Assembly: GCF_900177805.1 (NCBI RefSeq)
Contig: NZ_FXAX01000001.1
Span: 1-64,000, forward strand
Length of the DNA: 64,000 nt
Direction: 5' to 3'
Origin: Fibrobacter sp. UWB13
Lineage (GTDB): Bacteria > Fibrobacterota > Fibrobacteria > Fibrobacterales > Fibrobacteraceae
The notes below the pieces were generated by a model, which had not been told where the DNA came from, did not search any database, and saw only the letters and a program-made list of their open reading frames with translations. Positions 57,991 to 64,000 of this stretch are shown piece after piece (within the stretch, counting starts at the first letter, position 1; the number at the start of each line of letters is the position of its first letter). The position numbers and the translations under genes are program-made.

Positions 57991-58917
57991 ATGAAACTGT
58001 TTGAAAATAAATTTATCCCTTTTGTCGCTGCTCTTGCTTTTGCTGTTGCTGGCTGCAATGAATCGAAAAATTCCACGAAAGAATCTGCGGAAAGTAAGTC
58101 TGCGGTAAATCTTGAAACTTCTGCAAAAGTGACGATGCCTTCTGCTACGGTGAACACGCCTGCTGTCGAGGGGACGAAAACCATTGCGCTTGCGAACGGA
58201 GCTTCGGTCACTTGGATTCAGGACAACGAGGGCAAAAAACTGATGCCTCGCGAACTTTTCAGCGATGCAAGCGATTCACTTTACGAAAGTTTGAATATGC
58301 CGGCAGGGCTCCCTGCTTCTGTCAGCACGTTCTTGGTAAAAACGGATGGTAAGTACATTTTGTTTGATGCTGGTCTTGGCGCGTGGGGCGGACAGCTTTT
58401 AAAGCGTCTTGATGCTTTGAAAGTGAATCCGGATTCCATTGGTCTTGTCTACTTGACGCATTTTCATGCAGACCACATTGCGGGCCTTGTGAAAAACGGT
58501 AGCGCCGGGAAGATGGAAAAGGTCTTTAAAAATGCCGCCGTTTATGCGGGCAAGGTGGAATATGATGCGTGGATGAACGATATCCCGAAAAATGACTTGC
58601 AAAAGAACATCATGTCGCTTTATAAAGATAGCCTTCATTTGTTTGCGTTCAGCGATAGCTTACCGCATGGAGTGCTTGCGATGGATGCCGTGGGACATAC
58701 GCCGGGGCATACCGCCTTCCAGTTTTCAAATTTACTCGTGATTGGCGACTTGATGCATGGTTATGCTTTGCAAAAGTTCCATCCTGAAATCAATTCCAAT
58801 TACGACATGGATAAGGAAAAATCCGCTGCAAGCCGCAAACGCATTATGCAATACGCTCGCGAAAACAAACTCCTAATGGCGGGAATGCATTTGCCGCCTC
58901 CGGGATTCGTGAAGTAA
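57991..58917 (+). CDS. Metallo-beta-lactamase fold lipoprotein
   Basis: 308 residues. Lipoprotein signal with lipobox AVAGC (Cys about 22), a Ser/Lys/Glu-rich linker (about 25-55), then an MBL-fold hydrolase: STFLVKTDGKYILFDAGLG, YLTHFHADHIAGL (about 151-163, HxHxDH), GHTPGHTAF (His), the Asp of VIGDLMHG (about 250) and the final His of MAGMHLPPPG. This is a complete MBL zinc set. Probably a membrane-attached periplasmic lactonase-type enzyme; substrate unknown. Its first 11 codons and upstream 20 bp resemble those of the SDR gene at 59753. Confidence 0.9.
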   Translation: MKLFENKFIPFVAALAFAVAGCNESKNSTKESAESKSAVNLETSAKVTMPSATVNTPAVEGTKTIALANGASVTWIQDNEGKKLMPRELFSDASDSLYESLNMPAGLPASVSTFLVKTDGKYILFDAGLGAWGGQLLKRLDALKVNPDSIGLVYLTHFHADHIAGLVKNGSAGKMEKVFKNAAVYAGKVEYDAWMNDIPKNDLQKNIMSLYKDSLHLFAFSDSLPHGVLAMDAVGHTPGHTAFQFSNLLVIGDLMHGYALQKFHPEINSNYDMDKEKSAASRKRIMQYARENKLLMAGMHLPPPGFVK

Positions 58918-58920
58918 AGG

Positions 58921-59199
58921 CTAAAAAGATTCTTTGATGATTACACCTCCGTTGAGATAACGGTGTATAAGGCTGTTAATGAGTGTCTGGTAGCTTGTAC
59001 CAAGACGTGCGGCCTTAGCCTTCATACCTTCGATATCGGCGTCTTTCATTCGGATGGTTATGTTGTGAGCCGACCCGCGGATTGATGCTTTAATGCGGTC
59101 CACTTCTTCTTTGGGAAGAGGTTCTGTATCGCCTCGTTCAATGGCTTCCATGAGGAGTCTTTCTTCTTCATCCATCGGATCAAATTCTGAGTTCGCCAT
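58921..59199 (-). CDS. BrnA/CopG-like antitoxin
   Basis: 92 residues: an acidic N-terminal half (MDEEERLLMEAIERGDTEPL) and a C-terminal ribbon-helix-helix-like part (ITIRMKDADIEGMKAKAARLG then TSYQTLINSLIHRYLNGG), matching CopG-type antitoxins that pair with BrnT-like toxins. The 20-bp overlap with the toxin gene and the toxin-first order fit this class. The start is ATG 59199 inside the toxin's 3' end. Confidence 0.85.
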   Translation of the reverse strand: MANSEFDPMDEEERLLMEAIERGDTEPLPKEEVDRIKASIRGSAHNITIRMKDADIEGMKAKAARLGTSYQTLINSLIHRYLNGGVIIKESF

Positions 59200-59476
59200 T
59201 TTCGTACCTCCGCTGATAGACTCGGTTTGGAAAAGCCGTTTTTAGAAAGAATGTCCCGTCTTTTTCTTCCACAAACGGAACGCAGATGACGTAACCCTTG
59301 ATAATGACAAGAAACATCCGCTGGCCTTCGTGGTCCCGCTGGTTTCTCACCAATTCGGGCTTAAAACGTTCGGCAAGAATTTCTTGCCTGACATCTTCCA
59401 TGACGACTCCGTGTTTTTCGAGTACCTTTTGGGCTTTTTCCTCATCAAATCGTACTTTTATATCTGTAATATACAT
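59180..59476 (-). CDS. BrnT-like type II toxin
   Basis: 98 residues: VRFDEEKAQKVLEKHGVVMEDV (about 9-30) is the BrnT signature (acidic residue, Lys, KHG). The central FLVIIKGYVICVPFVEEKDG and the C-terminal TAFPNRVYQRRYENGEL fit the ribonuclease fold of the family. The pair is followed by the antitoxin gene. Upstream lies AT-rich DNA. Target RNA is inferred from BrnT. Confidence 0.82.
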   Translation of the reverse strand: MYITDIKVRFDEEKAQKVLEKHGVVMEDVRQEILAERFKPELVRNQRDHEGQRMFLVIIKGYVICVPFVEEKDGTFFLKTAFPNRVYQRRYENGELRI

Positions 59477-59729
59477 ATATTATGTTGAAAAGTCAATATC
59501 TTGTCAAAGTCGTCTCTATCTACAGAAGCTCTTGATGTATTTAATGAGGGTGTTTTTCAAATTGATTAAATGAATGAGCGTTATGAACATTTAGGACCTC
59601 TTTTAGGGGGGGGAGGGAAAAGCTAAAAAGAAAATTCGCAAAAAACGATGAATCCCTAAATTTTGCAACCAACCGTTTGCAAAAAGCTCGATTTTGTCGC
59701 TTATGGTTGTCAGTCGTTCGCTTGAAAAG

Positions 59730-59784
59730 AACAGGAATGTATATTTATCCCTATGAAATTGTTTGAAAATAAAGTGGTCGTGGT
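59730..59784 (+). repeat. Start-region sequence shared with the MBL lipoprotein gene
   Basis: GTATATTTATCCCTATGAAA here and GTATATATTTATTCTTATG at 57974-57992 share a promoter-like TATATTTAT box; the first seven codons after ATG encode MKLFENK in both genes. The two genes are otherwise unrelated. Confidence 0.6.
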
Positions 59785-60463
59785 GACGGGCGGGGCGCAT
59801 GGTATTGGCGCTTCTATTGTGAGTGAATTTGAAAAAGAGGGAGCGAAAGTCGCGTATATCGATATCCGCGAAAATTCTTGTTTTGTTGGGGATCTTTCAA
59901 AGAAAGAGACTTTGGAAAAGTTTGCGCAGTTTGTTATCGAAAAATACGGGCATGTGGATGTGCTGGTAAATAACGCACTCCCGCTGATGAAGGGTATTGA
60001 CGAATGTAGTTACGAAGAATTCTGCTATGCGCTTGCTGTCGGCGTGACCGCTCCGTTTTATCTTGCAAAACTTTTCGCGCCGCATTTTGCAAAGGGCGCT
60101 AGCATTATAAATATCTCATCGTCTCGCGACCGTATGAGCCAACCGCAAACCGAAAGCTATACGGCGGCAAAGGGCGGGATTGCTGCCCTCACGCATGCGC
60201 TTGCTGTGAGTTTTGCAGGCCGTGTGCGCGTGAATTCGATTTCACCGGGCTGGATTGATACGGATTTCAAGGTTTACGATGGTCCCGATGCCACTCAGCA
60301 ACCCGCAGGTCGCGTCGGCAATCCGCTCGACATCGCGAATATGGTGCTTTACCTCGCGAGCGACAAAGCTGGCTTTATTACCGGCGAAAACATCTGCATT
60401 GACGGAGGTATGACTCGCCAGATGATTTACCACAACGACTGCGGCTGGAAATTGGAAGGGTAG
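59753..60463 (+). CDS. Short-chain dehydrogenase/reductase
   Basis: 236 residues, classical SDR fold. TGGAHGIGASIV (about 12-23) is the NAD(P)-binding loop, NNALPLM at about 75-81 the NNA motif, and ISSSRDRMSQPQTESYTAAKGG (split) carries the catalytic Ser, Tyr and Lys (YTAAK). The C-terminal SPGWIDTDFKVYDGPD and ENICIDGGMTRQM are usual. Substrate not determined. Convergent with the cold-shock/barnase gene, 30 bp apart. Its ATG sits 6 nt behind a TATATTTAT box. Confidence 0.93.
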   Translation: MKLFENKVVVVTGGAHGIGASIVSEFEKEGAKVAYIDIRENSCFVGDLSKKETLEKFAQFVIEKYGHVDVLVNNALPLMKGIDECSYEEFCYALAVGVTAPFYLAKLFAPHFAKGASIINISSSRDRMSQPQTESYTAAKGGIAALTHALAVSFAGRVRVNSISPGWIDTDFKVYDGPDATQQPAGRVGNPLDIANMVLYLASDKAGFITGENICIDGGMTRQMIYHNDCGWKLEG

Positions 60464-60493
60464 CGGAATTTTCTAAAACGCACAAATTTTAAT

Positions 60494-61252
60494 TCAAGGT
60501 TGTTTCTCAAACACTATTTTGCTGAATGTTTTGTAGTGGTCGGTGGTGTAATAGATGTTACAGCCGCTACTATAGACGAGGCGGTTTGTGCCGCGATTGT
60601 TTCCGAAGTAATCGACATCGGCTTCGTAGTAATACGCTGTCGGGAGCTTTCCTTCGCGGTTGTCGAAGTAGTCGCCGCCAATCATCACGCCGAGCGTTGT
60701 ATGCGGATTGAAATTCCATTTCACAAATGTTTTGCCGGTCTTTTGTTCGTAAAGCTTTTTACCCTCGCTTTTGGTTACATAATAGGAGGGCAGGCGGTCG
60801 TTGTCGCAGATGTACTTTGCAACATGGAGTCTTGAGGTGTATTCCTTTTCGGCGGGATTTTCTTTTAGCAGGCAGACTTTTTTGTTGCGGGGAGCATCAT
60901 CGGGGGTTGTGTAAACTACGTATATGTCGAATGCGAATGCCAACGCGATGCATATCGCGACTATCACAGCAATCTTGGATTTTTTCGCCTTGCGATAATT
61001 TTTGCGCACCGGGGAGGACGCGGCTTGTTCTTCTCGCGAGGCTACACCTTCAAGAATTCCTTTTTCGATTCTTGCACCTTTCTCGTTTTTGCCGAAACTG
61101 CAAATGATGATTGTATCACCGACTTTTGGCGGTCTCACGGGATGCCCTAAAGCAGAAATATGGACAAAGTACTTGGTCCCATTTGCTGTGGCGAAACCGA
61201 ATCCTTTTTCTTCGTTCCATTGCGTGACGGTAGCTTTATTTGTAATGGGCAT
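60494..61252 (-). CDS. Cold-shock domain - membrane helix - barnase-type RNase fusion
   Basis: 252 residues from ATG 61252 (AAAGG 8 nt ahead; a longer ATG at 61267 is possible). N-terminal cold-shock domain (about 3-70) with RNP1 KGFGFAT (16-22) and RNP2 YFVHISAL (28-35), so it should bind RNA. A basic stretch (RKNYRKAKKSK) precedes one membrane helix (94-115), predicting N-in/C-out. The C-terminal domain (about 140-247) is a microbial guanyl-RNase of the barnase type: K161 (VTKSEG), R199 (NREGKLP), E210 (YYEADVDY), R220 and R224 (NNRGTNRLVYSS) and H239 (TTDHYKTF) align with barnase K27, R59, E73, R83, R87 and H102. The catalytic set is complete. No barstar-like inhibitor gene is adjacent, consistent with an RNase domain outside the cytoplasm. 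Confidence 0.9.
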   Translation of the reverse strand: MPITNKATVTQWNEEKGFGFATANGTKYFVHISALGHPVRPPKVGDTIIICSFGKNEKGARIEKGILEGVASREEQAASSPVRKNYRKAKKSKIAVIVAICIALAFAFDIYVVYTTPDDAPRNKKVCLLKENPAEKEYTSRLHVAKYICDNDRLPSYYVTKSEGKKLYEQKTGKTFVKWNFNPHTTLGVMIGGDYFDNREGKLPTAYYYEADVDYFGNNRGTNRLVYSSGCNIYYTTDHYKTFSKIVFEKQP

Positions 61253-61311
61253 AGGGAAACCTTTCATTGTAGGTAATTGCTTGTTAAATGTAAAAAGAAA
61301 CTCTTGTAGCT

Positions 61312-61420
61312 GAAGCCGGGGCGTTGCGGGGCGGCGACTGAGCGCCCGCAGTAGGGGTGATGGAAGACCCGGCGTGCCGGGGCTGCAATCAGGGGGAGGC
61401 TTCCCCCTCCAGTCCCGTTT
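61312..61420 (+). repeat. GC-rich repeat element, copy A
   Basis: Blocks GGGCGTTGCGGG, GGCGACTGA, GCCCGCA, GGTGATGGAAG and a terminal hairpin GGGGGAGGCTTCCCCCTCC, in the same order as copy B at 35207-35325 (minus strand). T-rich sequence follows the hairpin (GTTTTTTT), so it can also act as a terminator toward ilvC. Confidence 0.65.
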
Positions 61421-61430
61421 TTTTACGTTT

Positions 61431-61461
61431 TCTAGTAATTAGTGGCTGGAAACTAGTAACT
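61431..61461. repeat. Heptad-like array upstream of ilvC
   Basis: CTAGTAATTAGTGGC and AAACTAGTAACT carry 7-bp-period pieces like those at 17248-17279. A TATCTTTC box (about 61479-61486) lies next, followed 37 nt later by the ilvC start. Confidence 0.5.
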
Positions 61462-61523
61462 TTTTCCACTTTACTTTGCTATCTTTCCGCTTGGAACATT
61501 TTACTTAACAGAGGTTCAAAAAA

Positions 61524-63002
61524 ATGAATTATTTCAACTCAATCCCTATGCGTCGCCAACTCGAAGAAATTGGCCACTGCCGTTTCATGGAACATTCTGA
61601 ATTCAGCCGTGGTGTTGAAGCCCTCAAGGGTAAGAAGATTGTGTTCGTCGGTTGCGGTGCTCAGGGTCTCCATCAGGGTCTCGACCTTCGCGATAGCGGT
61701 TTGGATGTTTCCTACACGCTCCGCAAGGAAGCCATCGAACAGAAGCGCCAGTCCTGGAAGAACGCTACTGAAAACGGCTTCAAGGTCGGTACTTATGAAG
61801 AAATGATTCCGGATGCAGACCTCGTTTGCAACCTCACACCGGATAAGCAGCACCACAACGTGATCCCGGCTATCATGAAGCTCATGAAGAAGGGCGCAGC
61901 ACTCTCTTACAGCCATGGCTTCAACATCGTCGAAGAAGGTCAGGAAATCCGCAAGGACATCACTGTGATCATGGTCGCTCCGAAGGGACCTGGTTCCGAA
62001 GTTCGTTCTGAATACCTCCGTGGTTTCGGCATGCCGTGCCTTATCGCTGTCCACCCGGAAAACGACCCTGAAGGCAAGGGCTGGGACTATGCTAAGGCTT
62101 ACGCCGCTGGTCTCCACGCTGACCGTCCGGGCGTTCTCGAAAGCTCTTTTGTCGCCGAAGTGAAGTCCGACCTCATGGGCGAACAGACCATCCTTTGCGG
62201 TATGCTCCAGACCGGTACGATCCTTTGCTACGACAAGATGGTGAAGGAATTCGGTATCGACAAGGCTTACGCTGTGAAGCTCCTCCAGTACGGCTGGGAA
62301 ACGATTTCCGAAGCCCTCAAGCATGGTGGCATCACGAACATGATGGACCGTCTCTCCAACCCGGCTAAGATCCGCGCAACGGAACTTGCTGAAAAGATGA
62401 AGAAGATCATGAAGCCGCTCTATCAGGAACATCAGGACAACATCATCTCTGGCAAGTTCTCCAGCACGATGATGGTCGACTGGGAAGCTGGCGACAAGGA
62501 CCTCCTCAAGTGGCGAGGCGAAACCGGCGAACTCGAATTCGAAAAGGTTGCCGCAACTGACAAGCAGATCACCGAACAGGAATACTTCGACCGTGGCGTT
62601 CTCATGACCGCTATGATCAAGGCCGGTGTGGAACTCGCATTCGAAACCATGTGCTCTGTGGGCATCAAGCCGATGAGCGCTTACTACGAATCCCTCCACG
62701 AAACTCCGCTCATTGCAAACCTCATCGCTCGTAAGAAGCTGTTCGAAATGAACCGCGTCATCAGCGATACTGCAGAATACGGCTGCTACCTGTTTGCTAA
62801 CAAGTGCGTTCCTCTCCTCGCAGACTTCATGAAGAACGAAGTCAAGAAGGGCGACATTGGCGATATCTTCAACGAAGGCAATACCAACGCTGTCGATAAC
62901 GAAGAACTCATCAAGGTGAACAAGAACATCCGTCAGCATCCGGTGGAAGAAGTCGGGGCATGGCTCCGCGACCGCATGTCTGGCATGACCCGCGTCGTCT
63001 AA
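61524..63002 (+). CDS. ilvC: Ketol-acid reductoisomerase, class II (long form)
   Basis: Converts acetolactate to dihydroxyisovalerate (and the isoleucine branch equivalent) with NADPH and Mg2+. 492 residues, the long E. coli/plant-like class II length. N-terminal Rossmann domain: [20 protein letters not shown] (about 41-60), [14 protein letters not shown] (about 150-163). The two knotted C-terminal domains show [16 protein letters not shown] (about 217-232, metal-binding D and E) and a repeat around [27 protein letters not shown]-ending codon bias as in pgk. No other ilv or leu genes are next to it. Confidence 0.98.
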   Translation: MNYFNSIPMRRQLEEIGHCRFMEHSEFSRGVEALKGKKIVFVGCGAQGLHQGLDLRDSGLDVSYTLRKEAIEQKRQSWKNATENGFKVGTYEEMIPDADLVCNLTPDKQHHNVIPAIMKLMKKGAALSYSHGFNIVEEGQEIRKDITVIMVAPKGPGSEVRSEYLRGFGMPCLIAVHPENDPEGKGWDYAKAYAAGLHADRPGVLESSFVAEVKSDLMGEQTILCGMLQTGTILCYDKMVKEFGIDKAYAVKLLQYGWETISEALKHGGITNMMDRLSNPAKIRATELAEKMKKIMKPLYQEHQDNIISGKFSSTMMVDWEAGDKDLLKWRGETGELEFEKVAATDKQITEQEYFDRGVLMTAMIKAGVELAFETMCSVGIKPMSAYYESLHETPLIANLIARKKLFEMNRVISDTAEYGCYLFANKCVPLLADFMKNEVKKGDIGDIFNEGNTNAVDNEELIKVNKNIRQHPVEEVGAWLRDRMSGMTRVV

Positions 63003-63031
63003 GCTTCGTTCTTTAGTGAACAACATCAAAG

Positions 63032-63056
63032 GCCCGCCGAAAGGCGGGCTTTGTGC
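63032..63056 (+). terminator. Rho-independent terminator of ilvC
   Basis: Perfect 7-bp stem GCCCGCC / GGCGGGC with a GAAA tetraloop, followed by TTTGTGCGTTTTT, 29 bp after the stop. Confidence 0.88.
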
Positions 63057-63139
63057 GTTTTTACGGTATTGTGGCGGTTTGTCGTCGCGTTTGTGCCGGT
63101 CGTTCGCGGTCGCGATCGAACTGCGCCTGACTTGCGTTT

Positions 63140-63516
63140 TTACTTCCCGCCGACGGGGAACATTGCGAACTCTAGCTGAAAGACTTTGTCGCTGTTTCGG
63201 TCTTCTTCGGCGATGAGCGCGATTTCTTTGCGGAAGGCGTTGATGCGTTCCACGATGCGTTCGTAGCCTTCTTGGCTGATGCCGAGCGTGAGTCCCGAAA
63301 TGTGGCGGCTGCCGGGCGGGTCGCGGTCGATGGAATCGGCGGCGAGCTTTAGGCAATGCTGGTGGTAGCCGCGGAGTGCGAGTTTCGACGTGCGGTCTCC
63401 CGTGGTGATGGAATTCTCCGTCAGCACATACTTTCCGCTTTTATCCTTTTAATCAGTTCGCATTCTTCGAGCAACTGCACTGACTTTTTCGCTTCTTCGA
63501 CGGTGATGTGCGGGCG
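63140..63516 (-). pseudogene. TIGR02147 family protein, C-terminal remnant with frameshift
   Basis: The C-terminal 95 residues (LRGYHQHCLKLAADSIDRD..., SGLTLGISQEGYERIVERIN, QLEFAMFPV) match TIGR02147, a Fibrobacter-rich paralogous family of about 270 residues. Upstream on the same strand, RPHITVEEAKKSVQLLEECE continues the family match in another frame. One extra A in the A-run at 63449-63452 would rejoin the frames (IKKDKSGKYVL). Beyond about 63517 the family match ends because the DNA switches to pectate lyase coding sequence, so about half the gene is missing. A pseudogene, or two assembly errors. Confidence 0.75.
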
Positions 63517-64000
63517 CACTCGTAAAAAGCGTTGCCGACATGGGCATCAAAACGAACAACGGCTGGGGCGAAGTGATTGCTGGGACTGCCGCGAAGGATT
63601 CCGATAAGGACGGCATGCCCGATTACTTTGAAGAAGCTATGGGCTACGATATCAATAAAGATGACGCAATGACCAAGGAAAGCGATGGTTATGTGCGTAT
63701 CGAAAAGTACATCAACTGGCTCGGGGCTTCGCATATGCACATTACGGACGAATCTTCACGCAATTTTGACTTGCGTACTATTACGAGTGGATTCCAGTCG
63801 GTCAAACCGACTTACAGCGTATCAGCTGCAGAGAATGGAATGGTTGAATTGCTTGCAGATGGCTACACGGCTCGCTTTACGCCGAAGGAAAATTTTAAAG
63901 GTATGGCGTCATTCAAGTACATCGTCAAAGGCAACGATAAAACTGAATATACGGGCCGCGTTGAAGTGCTTGTGGAAAAAGCGGAAAGCGCTGTGGATTC
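63517..64000 (+). pseudogene. Pectate lyase, C-terminal part without a 5' end (runs off window)
   Basis: The open plus frame from about 63507 reads CAGALVKSVADMG, then the acidic calcium-loop-like DSDKDGMPDYFEEAMGYD, YINWLGASHMH and a C-terminal beta module (FTPKENFKGMASFKY). This resembles the end of Fibrobacter pectate lyases (polysaccharide lyase family 1/3 type), in which an AGA-like helix follows the parallel beta-helix. No start codon, signal peptide or catalytic beta-helix lies upstream; instead a TIGR02147 remnant on the other strand adjoins it. The 3' end lies outside the window. Either a real deletion/rearrangement or an assembly join. Confidence 0.7.

Noticed and set aside
61539-63356. 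605-codon ORF antisense to ilvC
   Set aside because: Shadow of a highly biased gene; crosses the ilvC terminator and has no recognisable domain.

Overview
The window looks like chromosomal DNA of a Fibrobacter species (phylum Fibrobacterota). The basis is a fibro-slime domain protein, a remnant of the TIGR02147 family, a set of long secreted plant-polysaccharide hydrolases (GH9, GH54 with a CBM6 module, GH16, GH44, a pectate lyase remnant) that often carry a short beta-rich C-terminal tail, a class I fumarase, and -10 promoter elements of the TAnnTTTG type known from the Fibrobacter-Chlorobi-Bacteroidetes group. This assignment is inference from gene content; no rRNA gene is present. I saw no tRNA gene, CRISPR array or complete insertion sequence.

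Layout. 1-6 kb: a very long GH9 cellulase gene running off the left edge. 6-9 kb: an Ala-rich exported protein and fumarase, with a duplicated fumarase 3' end behind it. 9-13 kb: GH54/CBM6 arabinofuranosidase, an RluE-type pseudouridine synthase, acyl-ACP thioesterase and a CBM9-like protein. 13-16 kb: a spoVG-comM operon behind a near-perfect sigma-54 promoter with upstream palindromes, then a GIY-YIG nuclease ORF enclosed in inverted REP-like arms, then folB. 17-20 kb: pgk and small unknown genes. 20-23.6 kb: the fibro-slime protein. 23.7-29.3 kb: a minus-strand cluster of a CDKAL1-type tRNA methylthiotransferase, SpoIID-like protein, peptide deformylase, YajC and two paralogous cyclic-nucleotide-binding proteins. 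29.3-35 kb: rplS, trmD, rimM, rpsP and ffh, broken between rpsP and ffh by an opposite-strand diguanylate cyclase. 35-39.4 kb: an accessory stretch with repeats, small unknown genes, a broken small ORF and an Rpn-family nuclease between duplicated terminators. 39.4-46.7 kb: AGCS symporter, aminotransferase, a lipoprotein hydrolase / outer-membrane barrel / exported protein run, and a MATE pump. 46.8-54.4 kb: GH16, a YhhN-like membrane protein, BD-FAE-like esterase, DUF1653, a RelA/SpoT-domain protein, GH44 and DoxX. 54.5-61.3 kb: two GNATs, a YhcG-type nuclease with a hairpin-rich leader, an MBL-fold lipoprotein, a BrnT/BrnA-like toxin-antitoxin pair, an SDR and a striking fusion of a cold-shock domain, a membrane helix and a barnase-type RNase. 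61.5-64 kb: ilvC, then a junction between a frameshifted TIGR02147 remnant and the 3' part of a pectate lyase gene.

How the parts fit. The glycoside hydrolases, the esterase and the fibro-slime protein fit attachment to and breakdown of plant cell wall; fumarase, Pgk and IlvC are core metabolism. Between the genes lie at least three repeat families: degenerate 7-bp-period arrays (sometimes as facing arms, twice next to TATCTTTG promoters, twice supplying a stop codon), REP-like GTCATCCTGAG elements (one pair enclosing the GIY-YIG nuclease), and a GC-rich element in two copies. The most distinctive observations are the cold-shock/TM/barnase protein, the nuclease-bearing REP pair, the heptad arrays, the sigma-54-driven spoVG operon and the duplicated fumarase tail.
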